A stretch of 64,000 nucleotides of DNA from UBA1783 sp033808805 (GCA_033808805.1 JAPXMY010000003.1:97995-161994); one strand, 5' to 3'; positions 17,484-27,816 are shown, numbered from the stretch's first letter. Made by a program: numbers and translations. The notes: generated by a model from the sequence alone, not told the origin.

Positions 17484-17948
17484 TTAAATTTTTACAGCTA
17501 ATCTTATTAATTTAACATTATCATAATTAATACTTACTTGCTTTCTTACGCCTTTTACAAAATAGGCTATCTTTAAAACATTATCTTCAAAACCAGTAAG
17601 TGTTCCATCAATAGAATCAATTCCTTTTGTGGGATTCTTTAATTCTACATGAACATAATCACCAATATGATTTAAAACTTCGCTTTCATTTTCCAATACT
17701 TCTTCAGCTCCAAATGAGCATACATCCAACATATATGGTTGGTTGAAATCATCATGCTGATCTAATATATCAGAAATCTGATTGGAAACTATTTCACAAG
17801 TATCTAAGTCAATTTCCCCATCAATCTTTTTAATGCAGATTTCTAAAATCGGAGTTTTTCCAGATTTCTTGGAAATTTTGAATTTTCCAATATTATTAGC
17901 TTCTAATATTGGTTTAATTAAACTTTCAATTTTTTGAATACTAAACAT
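17484..17948 (-). CDS. rimP: Ribosome maturation factor RimP
   Basis: 30S maturation factor, 154 aa, first gene of the rimP-nusA-ylxR-infB-rbfA operon. It has the two-domain RimP pattern: an N-terminal alpha/beta domain with LEICIKKIDGEIDLDTCEIVSNQISDIL and a C-terminal Sm-like barrel with GDYVHVEL and LTGFEDNVLKIAY. The usual PYMLDVCSFG (PYxLEVSSPG) junction motif is present with Cys-Ser-Phe-Gly instead of Ser-Ser-Pro-Gly. GGAGGG precedes the ATG at 17948. Confidence 0.93.
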   Translation of the reverse strand: MFSIQKIESLIKPILEANNIGKFKISKKSGKTPILEICIKKIDGEIDLDTCEIVSNQISDILDQHDDFNQPYMLDVCSFGAEEVLENESEVLNHIGDYVHVELKNPTKGIDSIDGTLTGFEDNVLKIAYFVKGVRKQVSINYDNVKLIRLAVKI

Positions 17949-17969
17949 TTTCCCTCCAAAGCAATATAT

Positions 17970-17991
17970 AAGGAGCGATTTCTCGCTCCTT
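17970..17991 (-). promoter_or_regulatory. Leader hairpin upstream of rimP
   Basis: A perfect 9-bp stem AAGGAGCGA/TCGCTCCTT with a GAAA (GNRA) loop on the minus strand lies about 20 nt before the rimP start and just downstream of a candidate promoter. It lacks a T-run, so it is not a typical terminator. It may stabilise the mRNA or regulate the operon; it could still help end glpQ transcripts. Confidence 0.55.
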
Positions 17992-18002
17992 GCTGTACTA
18001 TT

Positions 18003-18031
18003 ATGATACTAAATTTAAATATAAATATCAA
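18003..18031 (-). promoter_or_regulatory. Candidate promoter of rimP-nusA-infB operon
   Basis: Minus-strand TTGATA (18026-18031), 17-nt spacer, TATCAT (18003-18008), between glpQ and rimP. Confidence 0.5.
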
Positions 18032-18038
18032 GTAAATT

Positions 18039-18788
18039 TTATTTATTTCGGTTAATCTCTCTTAAAAAATCTTTTCTTATTAATAAAGCCTTATCTGGAC
18101 AGTTGGTAATTATGGCATTAACACCAGTTTTTAAGGCCCCATATATGTATATTGGATCATCAATGGTCCAGGCATTTATTAATAAATCATTTTCTAAAGC
18201 TTCCTTTAAATAATTCTTATCAAGTAAGATATAAAATGCAGGATGCAAATATTTGATATTGTGACTTTTAGTATACTTAGCCATATCAATAATTTTGTCT
18301 GCATGAAGGAAACCGCAATCGGCATCAGCTTCAATAGCTAATATTTTTAATAAGGAATAGTGATTAAATGATGAATAGATTACCCTATCTTCCATCTGAT
18401 ATTTTTTTACCAATTCAACTACTTTTTCTTCCATGCCATCATAGTCAAATATCAGATTTTTAAGTTCAATGTTTAAAGTTAATTCTGTAGGTTCTAATAA
18501 AATCAAAACTTCTTCCAAAGTAGGAATCTGACAGAAAGGATAATTCTTGTTTTTATTGTTGAAATTATATTTTTTTAATTCCTGATAGTCAAAATCTTTG
18601 ACAAATCCCTGATGATTGCTGACTCTATCTATAGTTTCATCATGAACAACAACAACAGTTTTATCTTTTGTCATCTGTACATCCAGCTCTATTCCTTCAG
18701 CTTTTTGCGCAATTGCCAGTTTAAATGCTTCGATTGTATTTTCTGGAGCATAGGCACTTGCTCCTCTATGAGCCCAAATATAAGTCAT
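18039..18788 (-). CDS. Glycerophosphodiester phosphodiesterase
   Basis: Hydrolyses glycerophosphodiesters to glycerol 3-phosphate and an alcohol. The 249-aa GDPD-fold protein starts WAHRGASAYAPENTIEAF (catalytic HRG and PEN), continues GIELDVQMTKDKTVVVVHDETIDR (metal-binding E/D and second His) and ends with NAWTIDDP and ITNCPDKAL. There is no signal peptide, so it is the short cytoplasmic type found in many Bacillota. It begins 13 bp after polC and is probably cotranscribed with it; it is not a usual partner of polC. Confidence 0.93.
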   Translation of the reverse strand: MTYIWAHRGASAYAPENTIEAFKLAIAQKAEGIELDVQMTKDKTVVVVHDETIDRVSNHQGFVKDFDYQELKKYNFNNKNKNYPFCQIPTLEEVLILLEPTELTLNIELKNLIFDYDGMEEKVVELVKKYQMEDRVIYSSFNHYSLLKILAIEADADCGFLHADKIIDMAKYTKSHNIKYLHPAFYILLDKNYLKEALENDLLINAWTIDDPIYIYGALKTGVNAIITNCPDKALLIRKDFLREINRNK

Positions 18789-18801
18789 TTTTTTACCTCA
18801 C

Positions 18802-21800
18802 TTAAAATAAAGATAGTTGATTTTCTTCAGCTAAATGATCTAATACTCCCATTCTTTCTAAAAATGCCAATTGAGTATTATTAACAGAAGTTCGCTTCAT
18901 TAAATCTTCCTTAGAAATAAAACTCTGTATCTCTCTTTGTTCGACAATTGATTCAGCAACCGCTGCTCCCAATCCGTCAATACTGCTAAAGGAAGGAATA
19001 ATTCCAAATTCATCATCTGGATCAATAATAAAATTGGTTGCCTGTGATTTCGTTAAACATATATTGTTGAAATGATATCCCCTCAGATACATTTCCAAAG
19101 CGATTTCCAAAACCAATAAAAGGTCTTCTTCTCTTTTTGGAACCTGTTGTCCGGCAGCTATGTTATCTTTAATATTCTGAAGACGATTATAGATAGCCAG
19201 CTTACCCTGTAACATTGTTTCTATATCATAGGCATCACATCTGACGGAAAAATATACCGCGTAGTAGGCTGCTGGTTTATGTACCTTGTACCAGCCTACC
19301 CTGACAGCATTCATGGCATAGGCTACAGCATGAGCTTTAGGGAACATGTATTTAATTAGTAAGCAAGAATTAATATACCAGTCAGGGACATCATGTTCCT
19401 TCATGGTTTTTATCCATTTATCTTTTAGACCTCTTCCTCTTCTTACTGATTCCATAATCTCGAAAGCAGTTATCTTTTCTAAACCTTTTGTAATTAGATA
19501 GGTCATTATATCATCTCGACATGATATGACTTCATTTAAATTACAGACTCCCTCTTCAATTAACACCTCAGCATTATTAGCCCAGACATCAGTACCATGA
19601 GTTACACCTTCAATAGCAACTAATTCATTAAAAGTAGAAGGTTTAGTTTTATCCAGGATTCTTCTATTATTATGGGTTCCAAATTCAGGCAAACCAGCTG
19701 CACCGTTTAATTCATTGTAAAGGCCATCCGGATCAGAGATATTCAAAGAATCAGTTGAGTAAAATAACTGATAAGTTTTTGGATCACTCATTGGAACATC
19801 TGAATAATGAACACCAGAAAAGAGCGATAGCAGTCTTATTGAAGTAGGGTCAACATGAGCCAAGATATCAAGTTTGAGAATATTATCGTGTAAATCAGCA
19901 AAGGCAAAATGTGTTGTCAGCCATTCACTGAAAGGATTATTGGCTGGGTATTGAATTGGTGTAAAATCATGGACATCTTTTTCTTTTGGTATTACTACGA
20001 TTCCACCTGGATGCTGACCAGTTGTTCTTTTTACCCCTTCACACATTTTTGATAATACCTCACTAAAGGACTTAGAAAAATATGGAATCTCTATTTCTTC
20101 ACAGTAGCCTTTAACATATCCGAAAGCTGTTTTTTGAGCGACTGTACCAATTGTTCCGGCACGATAGGTATGTTGACTGCCAAATATATCTTTTACCTGC
20201 TGCATGGCAATTCCCTGATATTCAGCAGAGAAATTTAAATCAATATCTGGTACTTTGTCACAGTCAAAGCCCAGGAAAGTTTCAAAAGGAATATTATGAC
20301 CATTTCTATTCAACGCAGTTGAACAATTAGGACAATCTTTTTCTGGTAAGTCAAAGCCGTTGGCATACTCATTATTGGTATAGAAATGAGAGTATTTACA
20401 TTTTGGACAGACATAATGCGGAACCAAGGGATTAACTTCAGTTATATTGGCCATGGTGGCAATAAAACTACTGCCGACAGATCCTCTGCTTCCAACTGGA
20501 TAACCATCCGCTTCTGATTGTTTTACAAGTAAATGAGCGATGTAATATTGCACAGAATAACCATTGTTAATTACATTGAATAATTCTTTTTCAATTCTTT
20601 CTGATACAATCTCTGGTAAGTTTTCACCATATATTTTCTGAGCATTATTATATATTTCATTTTTTATGATAATTTCACAACCTTCAATGGTCGGAGTTAC
20701 AAGTTCACTAGGAATCGGATATTCTTTATTAATCATATCGGCAATCATATTGGTATTCCTGATAACAAATTCTTGGGCTCTACCAGTCCAGGAAAATTTA
20801 TCCAAAAGTTCCTGAGTAGTCATCAGATGTTGATTAGGAGAAACAAAAACTTTTCTTTTTTCGCGATTCATTGGATACATAGGATGTCTTAATCCCCCAA
20901 TTCTTTTACCCATAATATAAATATCACGGGCTATTTTCTGATATGGATGAGTATAATATGGATTACTGCTGGCAATAATCGGTTTTTTCAGTTTATCAGC
21001 AGTTTTTATTATATCTTCTATTATCATTTTTATTCTTTCCATATCAAAAGAAGAACCAATTTCGACCATATATTCATAGTTTTCCAGTGGATGTATTTCA
21101 ATATAATCATAAAATTTCATACAATTTTCTAAATCTGCAAGACTTCTGTTAGAAGCAATCTCAAAAAGTTCAGAATATTGATCACAGCTTCCAACCAGGA
21201 TGTTTTTCCTTCTTTTTTCAATTTCAGATTTAGTTATTCTTGGTTCAGCAGAGACATCTGCGTCGATTTTTTTAGCATTCTCCTTGGCATAATAAGTTAA
21301 ATAATCAGTATGTGATAAGGTTACAAGTTCATAGATATCTTTGATACCGGTCATGTTTTTGGCCAATAGAGTTGCACTGTAAGGTCTGGCTTTTTTAAAG
21401 ATATCTTCCTGTTGATCATTTTGCAGTTTTTCAAAAGTCATGCTTTCAAAATCTGGAATAGTTGGAAGCATTCTAATCAGAATATTAGCTAAAACTTCCG
21501 CATCATAATCAGCTCTATGAGCTATATTATCGTCATAATCAACTCCAAAATAATTAGCAATTACACCCAGACGATAGTATTTTCTATCTTTTACAGTTTC
21601 TCTGGCCAGATTCAAGGTATCTAAACAGATATTATCAAGTGGTCTTCTTCCCAATCTGATCAAATTATCATTAATAAAATTAAAATCAAAATCCGCATTA
21701 TGAGCTACTATTACTCTATCTCCGATAAAATCAATAATTTTGTCAATTGCTTTTTCAATTGGTAAAGCATTTATCAGCATTTCATTGGTAATATTAGTTT

Positions 21801-23109
21801 TATTAACAATAAATGCTGGTAAATCAACTGGTGGCTTTACAAAAAGTTGTAATCTTTCATTAGTAATCGTGTTTTTAGAAACAATAACTCCACCAAATTC
21901 AATTATATGGTCATACTTGGTAGACAAACCAGTTGTTTCCAGGTCTAGAACACAGTATTCCTTATCAATCAGTAAATCATCTGTTGGATTATATACAATA
22001 TTCAACTTATCAGGAACAACCTTGATATCAATACCATAGATTATTTTAAAATCCTTGCCTGGATTACTTTTTTCCAATTTCTTTTGAGCCTGCTGAGCTA
22101 AGGGATAAGCCTGAACGACGCCGTTATCAGTTATAGCTATAGCTTTATGGCCGAAATTAAAGGCTTGAGTAACAAGCTCTTCGGTTTCAGAAACACCATC
22201 ATACTCACTTCTATTGGTATGGGCATGTAATTCAATATGTTTTAATCCAGAATAATTATCATATCTTATAAATGGATCATGATCCATCTGCTCAATTAAA
22301 TCTAATTCAAAAATATTACAGTTTTCATAGGGATCATATTTTACTTCACCATATATTTCAACATACATACCTTCTTCTACTGGCAATTTAATACTTTCAG
22401 ACATATTGTCAGAAACAAATCTTTTAACCAATACTGCATCATAAAAATCCGTAACTATAAACTTTTCAATGGTGAAACTTTTCCCTTTTTTGCTGGTAAA
22501 ACTTCTGATATCTGTAGAAAAAACCTTTCCTCTACAGCAGATTTTATTGCTTGATGGAGTAATTTTATTCATTGTCAGATAAAGATAGTCATCTTTATTG
22601 CCTTTAAATTGACTTTTATATCTGCCAGATGTTGTTTTGAAAGAATTATTATATGAAACAGCTTCTTCATCATCATTAGCAACTATTTCACTTTTCTTTA
22701 AAATAATGTCTTTTTTAATACCTAAATTAAGCAAGAAATTTTTAAGAGATTCAAATGTTTTCTCATCATCAATATTGATATAAATCTTATCATCTACCAC
22801 AATTGGAATTAGACTTAGCTTGGTATTATTTTCCTGATTGTAGAATTCAATATAACTCATCAAAAAAGATGAATCAATCTCCTGCTGCAGTATTTTAAAA
22901 GATAGTCTGACCGGTAATTTTAGATAATCAGATAGCTTAAAAGTTAATTCCTGAATAATCCTATAAGGTATAAAACTTTTATTAATAACTTTCATTCTGA
23001 CCAGGTTGTTTTTTCTATCGTATTGAGGACGACAAAAGATGACCTCTTTTAAGACTTCAAGAGCTTGCTGATTCAGATTAATTTTATCTAATATCAAATC
23101 AAAATTCAC
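18802..23109 (-). CDS. polC: DNA polymerase III PolC-type alpha subunit
   Basis: Main replicative polymerase of low-GC Gram-positives, 1435 aa as expected. In order: N-terminal domain, OB-fold, split PHP domain beginning HIELHAHTNRSEYDG, inserted DnaQ-like 3'-5' exonuclease with YCVLDLETTGLS and HNADFDFNFI, PHP continuation, zinc-binding CPKCKYSH...CPNC, and the catalytic palm with CDKVPDIDLNFS. The start is probably GTG at 23109, directly abutting the rnc stop. PolC is normally next to proS or on its own; its place behind rnc is unusual. rnc-polC-glpQ appear cotranscribed. Confidence 0.98.
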   Translation of the reverse strand: MNFDLILDKINLNQQALEVLKEVIFCRPQYDRKNNLVRMKVINKSFIPYRIIQELTFKLSDYLKLPVRLSFKILQQEIDSSFLMSYIEFYNQENNTKLSLIPIVVDDKIYINIDDEKTFESLKNFLLNLGIKKDIILKKSEIVANDDEEAVSYNNSFKTTSGRYKSQFKGNKDDYLYLTMNKITPSSNKICCRGKVFSTDIRSFTSKKGKSFTIEKFIVTDFYDAVLVKRFVSDNMSESIKLPVEEGMYVEIYGEVKYDPYENCNIFELDLIEQMDHDPFIRYDNYSGLKHIELHAHTNRSEYDGVSETEELVTQAFNFGHKAIAITDNGVVQAYPLAQQAQKKLEKSNPGKDFKIIYGIDIKVVPDKLNIVYNPTDDLLIDKEYCVLDLETTGLSTKYDHIIEFGGVIVSKNTITNERLQLFVKPPVDLPAFIVNKTNITNEMLINALPIEKAIDKIIDFIGDRVIVAHNADFDFNFINDNLIRLGRRPLDNICLDTLNLARETVKDRKYYRLGVIANYFGVDYDDNIAHRADYDAEVLANILIRMLPTIPDFESMTFEKLQNDQQEDIFKKARPYSATLLAKNMTGIKDIYELVTLSHTDYLTYYAKENAKKIDADVSAEPRITKSEIEKRRKNILVGSCDQYSELFEIASNRSLADLENCMKFYDYIEIHPLENYEYMVEIGSSFDMERIKMIIEDIIKTADKLKKPIIASSNPYYTHPYQKIARDIYIMGKRIGGLRHPMYPMNREKRKVFVSPNQHLMTTQELLDKFSWTGRAQEFVIRNTNMIADMINKEYPIPSELVTPTIEGCEIIIKNEIYNNAQKIYGENLPEIVSERIEKELFNVINNGYSVQYYIAHLLVKQSEADGYPVGSRGSVGSSFIATMANITEVNPLVPHYVCPKCKYSHFYTNNEYANGFDLPEKDCPNCSTALNRNGHNIPFETFLGFDCDKVPDIDLNFSAEYQGIAMQQVKDIFGSQHTYRAGTIGTVAQKTAFGYVKGYCEEIEIPYFSKSFSEVLSKMCEGVKRTTGQHPGGIVVIPKEKDVHDFTPIQYPANNPFSEWLTTHFAFADLHDNILKLDILAHVDPTSIRLLSLFSGVHYSDVPMSDPKTYQLFYSTDSLNISDPDGLYNELNGAAGLPEFGTHNNRRILDKTKPSTFNELVAIEGVTHGTDVWANNAEVLIEEGVCNLNEVISCRDDIMTYLITKGLEKITAFEIMESVRRGRGLKDKWIKTMKEHDVPDWYINSCLLIKYMFPKAHAVAYAMNAVRVGWYKVHKPAAYYAVYFSVRCDAYDIETMLQGKLAIYNRLQNIKDNIAAGQQVPKREEDLLLVLEIALEMYLRGYHFNNICLTKSQATNFIIDPDDEFGIIPSFSSIDGLGAAVAESIVEQREIQSFISKEDLMKRTSVNNTQLAFLERMGVLDHLAEENQLSLF

Positions 23110-23796
23110 TTATTTTACCAACTTTCCCAAGGCTTCTTTTGCGGCAGACTGCTCTGCTTTTTTCTTAGTTTTTCCAGTACCTTTCCCTAACAGTACCTCA
23201 TCCAGATATACTCCCATTTCAAATATAGGACTATTTGATGGTCCAGTTTCAGATAATAGTTCATATTTTAAAACTGCTCTTGTATCTGATTGAACATATT
23301 CCTGCAATCTGGATTTATGGTCATTAATTTCCGAAAAATCAGGGTCAACAGCAATTTCAATGGTATCTTCCAGTATGGAATTGATTGCCTTTACACCACC
23401 ATTTAGATAAACAGCACCAATAAAAGCTTCAAAAATATCTGCTAAAAGTGAATTTCTATTTCTAGCTCCACTTTTTTCTTCTCCTACTCCCATTTTGATA
23501 TATTTAGCAATACCCAGTTTTCTCATAAAATTGGCTAAAGATTTCTCACATACCAGCTGAGCTCGCATTGCTGTCATTTTTCCTTCATCTATTGGTGGCT
23601 GATGATGATATAATCGATTGGCAACCCACATACCTACAATAGAATCTCCTAAAAATTCAATTCTTTCATAGTTGGAACCTTTAAAATCCTTATTTTCATT
23701 TAAATACGATGCATGAGTAAAAGCATCTTCCATAACCTGCCTGTCTGTAATAGTAATGTTATAGTTTTCTTTTAACCACTCATATATCGTGCTCAT
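23110..23796 (-). CDS. rnc: Ribonuclease III
   Basis: Double-strand-specific endoribonuclease for rRNA and mRNA processing. The 228-aa protein has the signature NYERIEFLGDSIVGMWVAN, the second catalytic site DIFEAFIGAVYLNGG, and a C-terminal dsRNA-binding domain with GKGTGKTKKKAEQSAAKEAL. In B. subtilis rnc follows fapR-plsX-fabD-fabG-acpP and precedes smc-ftsY; here it lies directly between recG and polC. An extended -10 is found 21 nt upstream. Confidence 0.96.
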   Translation of the reverse strand: MSTIYEWLKENYNITITDRQVMEDAFTHASYLNENKDFKGSNYERIEFLGDSIVGMWVANRLYHHQPPIDEGKMTAMRAQLVCEKSLANFMRKLGIAKYIKMGVGEEKSGARNRNSLLADIFEAFIGAVYLNGGVKAINSILEDTIEIAVDPDFSEINDHKSRLQEYVQSDTRAVLKYELLSETGPSNSPIFEMGVYLDEVLLGKGTGKTKKKAEQSAAKEALGKLVK

Positions 23797-23817
23797 ATTT
23801 AAACCTTCCTTTTCATT

Positions 23818-23823
23818 ATTCTA
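23818..23823 (-). promoter_or_regulatory. Candidate promoter of rnc-polC
   Basis: Minus-strand TGATAGAAT (extended -10) lies 21 nt before the rnc ATG, within 35 bp of the recG stop. No -35 recognised. Confidence 0.35.
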
Positions 23824-23830
23824 TCATAAT

Positions 23831-25822
23831 CTATGATATAAGAATGCTTTCATTTTCCGTTTGTTTCAGATAATTATCTATTAAAGGATATTTTTCTAAT
23901 TCTCTGATAATTTTTTGGGCTTCAATATAGGAATTATTTAATAGTTTGCTGTCATTTATTATATTACCAAGGATAAAAGCAGGTAATCCACTTTGACGAT
24001 AGCCCAATATATCTCCAGGACCTCTCAGCTTTAAATCGTAATGTGAGATTTTAAATCCATCATTATTGTCTACAATAACATTAAGTTTTTCAATAACATC
24101 ATCTTCCTTTGAAGAGGTCAGCAGATAACAATATCCTTGTTTTTCACCACGACCAATTCTTCCTCTTAATTGATGAAGCTGTGAAAGTCCAAATCTGTTG
24201 GCATCATAAATTACCATTATATTGGCATTTTTTACATCTACTCCGACTTCAATAACGGTAGTACAGACTAAAATATCAATTTCTCCATCAGAAAACTGCT
24301 TTTCTACTAGCTGTTTTTGTTCATTATCCAATTGCCCATGTAATAATCCAACAGTATATTTTCCCTGATAATGCTTTGAAAGATTAAGATAAATATCATT
24401 AACATTTCTGACATTGTCACTGCCTTTTTCAATAGCTGGGCAAACCACATACATCTGATTTCCCTGATCTAATAGATTTTCTATTTCATCAATTTTTGAG
24501 GTAAAAGAATTCTGCTTAATCAATGTAGTGTGAATTCTTTTAGCTGCATATGGTGTTTGAGTAATTGTAGTTACATCTAAATCACCATACAAGGTAGTTG
24601 CTAAAGTTCTAGGTATTGGTGTTGCTGACATCAGTAACATGTCAACATATTCGCCCTTTAATAAGAAAGACTGTCTTTGTTTGACACCAAAACGCTGCTG
24701 TTCATCAGTAACAATCAATCCTAAATTATAAAAATCAACTTCTTGCTGAAATAATGAATGTGTTCCAACGATTAGTGAAATTTCTCCGCTTTTAATTTTT
24801 TCAAGTGTTTGCTTTCTTTCAGATAGACTCTGTGAGGAATATAGAATGCCTGATTCAATGTTTAAACCAGAAAAATATTTAAGCATATTATTGTAATGCT
24901 GTTTGGCCAGGATTTCTGTTGGAGCCATTATAGCCGCCTGCTTACCTGATAAAACTGTCGCATACATGATTATAAAAGCGACGATTGTCTTGCCACATCC
25001 AACATCTCCCTGCAGGAGTCTGGCCATCTGATTATCACTTTGCAGATCAGACAGTATTTCCTGTAAAGCCCTACTTTGATCAGCTGTTAATTTGAATGGC
25101 AGTTTAGAAATAAACTTTTTGATTTTATCCATGCTGAACTCTTTTTTAAAGTTAAAATCGCTGATAAAACTATCGCTTCTTCTTTTAGCCATTACTAAAT
25201 TAAACTTTAAAAACTCTTCATATTTTAAAGTGTTTATCGCTTTTAAAAGCAATTCATTACTTTCTGGTTGATGAATCTGTTTGATTGCCTCTCTTTTGGA
25301 TAAATAATCATTATCCTTTTTTATATATTCAGGTAGAAAATCTAAAATCTTGGACTCATGTTTTTCAAATACCTGCTGTAGTATTTTCAAAAAAGTTTTC
25401 TCTCTCATACCCTCTTTTAAGGAATAAAAGGGTTTAATTCCTATTTGTTCTTTCAAAGGTTGTGAATTTATATTGCTGGCCAAGATTCTGTTATTGCCTT
25501 CATAGGTTCCAATAACAGTAATTCTTTCATTGACTTTCAGTTTCAGCAGCCAGTGTCTGTTAAAGATAGAAATTCTAAAATAATCATCTTCAGTCAAGAC
25601 ATTCAAATATAATATTGATTGATTTCTTTTATAATAATTTATTTTTGGTTTTTCAGTTATAACAGCTTCAATTATGATCTTATCACCAATTTTCCAATCT
25701 CTGAATGGAATATCCTTAATTTCCTCATATCGATATGGATAATATGAAAGGATATCAGTTAATTCACCAATACCCATTCTTTCTAAAATTTCTCTATTCT
25801 TTTGTGTTAATCTAATATTCAT
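23831..25822 (-). CDS. recG: ATP-dependent DNA helicase RecG
   Basis: Branch-migrating helicase for stalled forks and Holliday junctions. An N-terminal wedge/OB domain (YYPYRYEEIKDI at about 28-40) is followed by superfamily 2 helicase motifs: Walker A LLQGDVGCGKTIVA, TDEQQRFG (motif II, DEQQ variant of DExH), MSATPIPRTLA, and QLRGRIGRGE (motif VI), ending with the RecG LRGPGDILGYRQSG hairpin. At 663 aa it is normal. It follows fakA by 25 bp, the conserved Bacillota neighbour. Confidence 0.97.
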   Translation of the reverse strand: MNIRLTQKNREILERMGIGELTDILSYYPYRYEEIKDIPFRDWKIGDKIIIEAVITEKPKINYYKRNQSILYLNVLTEDDYFRISIFNRHWLLKLKVNERITVIGTYEGNNRILASNINSQPLKEQIGIKPFYSLKEGMREKTFLKILQQVFEKHESKILDFLPEYIKKDNDYLSKREAIKQIHQPESNELLLKAINTLKYEEFLKFNLVMAKRRSDSFISDFNFKKEFSMDKIKKFISKLPFKLTADQSRALQEILSDLQSDNQMARLLQGDVGCGKTIVAFIIMYATVLSGKQAAIMAPTEILAKQHYNNMLKYFSGLNIESGILYSSQSLSERKQTLEKIKSGEISLIVGTHSLFQQEVDFYNLGLIVTDEQQRFGVKQRQSFLLKGEYVDMLLMSATPIPRTLATTLYGDLDVTTITQTPYAAKRIHTTLIKQNSFTSKIDEIENLLDQGNQMYVVCPAIEKGSDNVRNVNDIYLNLSKHYQGKYTVGLLHGQLDNEQKQLVEKQFSDGEIDILVCTTVIEVGVDVKNANIMVIYDANRFGLSQLHQLRGRIGRGEKQGYCYLLTSSKEDDVIEKLNVIVDNNDGFKISHYDLKLRGPGDILGYRQSGLPAFILGNIINDSKLLNNSYIEAQKIIRELEKYPLIDNYLKQTENESILIS

Positions 25823-25847
25823 AATTAAGAAAAGAATAATTTTTCAA

Positions 25848-27446
25848 TTATTCTACTCCTAATATAAATGGATATAAATCCTGCTGTCCATCAACTATCT
25901 GGCCTTCAAGATCAAATTTTTCTTCTGCATAGTCTAAAACTTTCTGAGCTGTTTTTTCATCAGTCTGACTGCCATAGATAATAGTTATATAGCAGCAATC
26001 TTCATCTATTATGCTATCTAACAAAGTATATGTTGCTTCAAGCATATCATCTGTAGCTACTAAAACCTCTTTATCCGAAATACCCATATAGTTATCCTTT
26101 TTGATTACCAGAGAATTATAGGTAGTGTCTTTTATTGCCTGAGTAACACTTCCAGTCTTAATTGAAGAAATACCCATATTCATATTTTCGATATTTTCTT
26201 CCAGCTCTAATTCACTGTTGAAATTGATACAGGCACTGATTCCCTGAGGGATGCTCTTAGTTTCCAAGACGATGACATTTTTATCATCCACAATATCTTT
26301 TGCTTGATTTGCTGCCAAGAAGATATTTGAGTTATTTGGCAAAATAAAGACATTGTCTGCATTTAATTTGTTAAGAATATTGACAAATTCTTCAGTTGCC
26401 GGGTTCATTGTCTGGCCGCCATGAATAATGTAGTCGACATTTAAAGATTCAAACAATTTTTTAATCCCATCTCCATTGCAGACTGAAATAATAGCATATT
26501 TTTTATGTTCTTTTGCTTTTATATCTTCTTCATAACTGAAACAGGCATTATTCTCACTGCTGTATTTTTCGACCTTAACTTTTTCTAAATCACCAAATCT
26601 ATGAGCTGTATTGATAATATCGCCTGGGGAACTGGTATGAACATGAATAACTACTTCATTATTGTTTTTGACAATATTGATATCATTACAAGTTCTACCT
26701 AAAGATCTGGTCAATCTTTCAATAGAAAATTCTCTTTTATATAAATCGTTTAAATTTACTAAGACTTCTACACAATAACCTTCATCGACACTTTGACTCA
26801 GTTCTTCAGCCGATAGCAATTTTACTGGTTTGTTTTGAAGGTATAGATTCATACCTTCTATAATAGCGACAAATCCAGCTCCACCTGAGTCAACAACACC
26901 GACTTCCTTTAAAACCGGTAACAATTCAGGAGTTCTTTCCAATGATTCCTGAGCCATCTTTAAAATATAATCAAAATATTGTTCAATGGTACATTTAGGA
27001 TTGCTATCCACATAATATCTACCATAATCAGCCATTTCTCTAGCTACTGTTAGAATTGTTCCTTCAACTGGTCTCATGACGGCTTTATAGGCGATTCTAG
27101 AACCATTAACAAAAGCTTCAGCCAATTCCCTGGTATTTGCTTTCTGCAGTCCTGTCAAACCACTGGCAAAACCTTTAAAAATCTGGGATAGAATAACTCC
27201 AGAGTTACCTCTGGCCCCCATTAACATATTCCTACTGAAATGTTTTGCAGTGTCTCCAATAAAATCATTTAAGTAATTGACCGTTTCATTGACACCAGAA
27301 ACAAAAGTCATCTTCATATTAGTCCCTGTATCTCCATCAGGAACTGGGAAGACATTCAACTTATCAATTTCATCCTGTTTATTTTCCAAATGATTAGCAG
27401 CAGATTGAATCATTCCCTTAAAATTTTTGCAATCAAGTAATTTCAT
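25848..27446 (-). CDS. fakA: Fatty acid kinase FakA-like (DAK2 domain)
   Basis: YloV/FakA family protein of 532 aa. The N-terminal DAK2/DhaL ATP-binding domain (1-200) has VFPVPDGDTGTNMKMT and GARGNSGVILSQIFKG, the Mg/ATP loops. A middle domain and a DegV-like C-terminal region follow. FakA with an FakB partner phosphorylates exogenous fatty acids for phospholipid synthesis; no fakB is in this window. The asp23-fakA-recG order is conserved. AGGAG precedes the ATG at 27446. Confidence 0.93.
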   Translation of the reverse strand: MKLLDCKNFKGMIQSAANHLENKQDEIDKLNVFPVPDGDTGTNMKMTFVSGVNETVNYLNDFIGDTAKHFSRNMLMGARGNSGVILSQIFKGFASGLTGLQKANTRELAEAFVNGSRIAYKAVMRPVEGTILTVAREMADYGRYYVDSNPKCTIEQYFDYILKMAQESLERTPELLPVLKEVGVVDSGGAGFVAIIEGMNLYLQNKPVKLLSAEELSQSVDEGYCVEVLVNLNDLYKREFSIERLTRSLGRTCNDINIVKNNNEVVIHVHTSSPGDIINTAHRFGDLEKVKVEKYSSENNACFSYEEDIKAKEHKKYAIISVCNGDGIKKLFESLNVDYIIHGGQTMNPATEEFVNILNKLNADNVFILPNNSNIFLAANQAKDIVDDKNVIVLETKSIPQGISACINFNSELELEENIENMNMGISSIKTGSVTQAIKDTTYNSLVIKKDNYMGISDKEVLVATDDMLEATYTLLDSIIDEDCCYITIIYGSQTDEKTAQKVLDYAEEKFDLEGQIVDGQQDLYPFILGVE

Positions 27447-27456
27447 AATTATGCTC

Positions 27457-27816
27457 CTACTCGATTACTTTCACACCTTGTACAAAGACATTAACTGCTG
27501 CAAAATCAATATCCAAAGTTCTTTCAATTTCATATTTTACTTTCTTTTGAACTTCACTTACTACTTCAATTACTTTTACGCCATAGCAAATAATAATATA
27601 AATATCTAATTCTAAACCTTTATCAGTTTGTTTTACTACAACACCTTTAGAAAAATTGTCCTGTTTTAAAAGTACCGCAAAACCATCTTTCAAAAATTGT
27701 TTACTTGCCATACCAACAACACCATAACATTCACTGACAGTAGCTCCAGTTAAAGATGCTATTGCTCCAACAGTGACATTGATATCACCTAGTTTTGTGT
27801 TTTTCTTCATTGTCAT
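27457..27816 (-). CDS. Asp23/Gls24 (YloU-type) family protein
   Basis: Second Asp23/DUF322 protein here, 119 aa, always linked to fakA in Bacillota. It has LGDINVTVGAIASLTGATVSECYGVVGM and a C-terminal half with YGVKVIEVVSEVQKKVKYEIERTL and the closing VNVFVQGVKVI strand. Asp23 proteins are membrane-associated envelope stress factors in staphylococci; YloU's precise role is unknown. Lies 10 bp before fakA. ATG at 27816 has GGAG about 10 nt upstream. Confidence 0.92.
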   Translation of the reverse strand: MTMKKNTKLGDINVTVGAIASLTGATVSECYGVVGMASKQFLKDGFAVLLKQDNFSKGVVVKQTDKGLELDIYIIICYGVKVIEVVSEVQKKVKYEIERTLDIDFAAVNVFVQGVKVIE

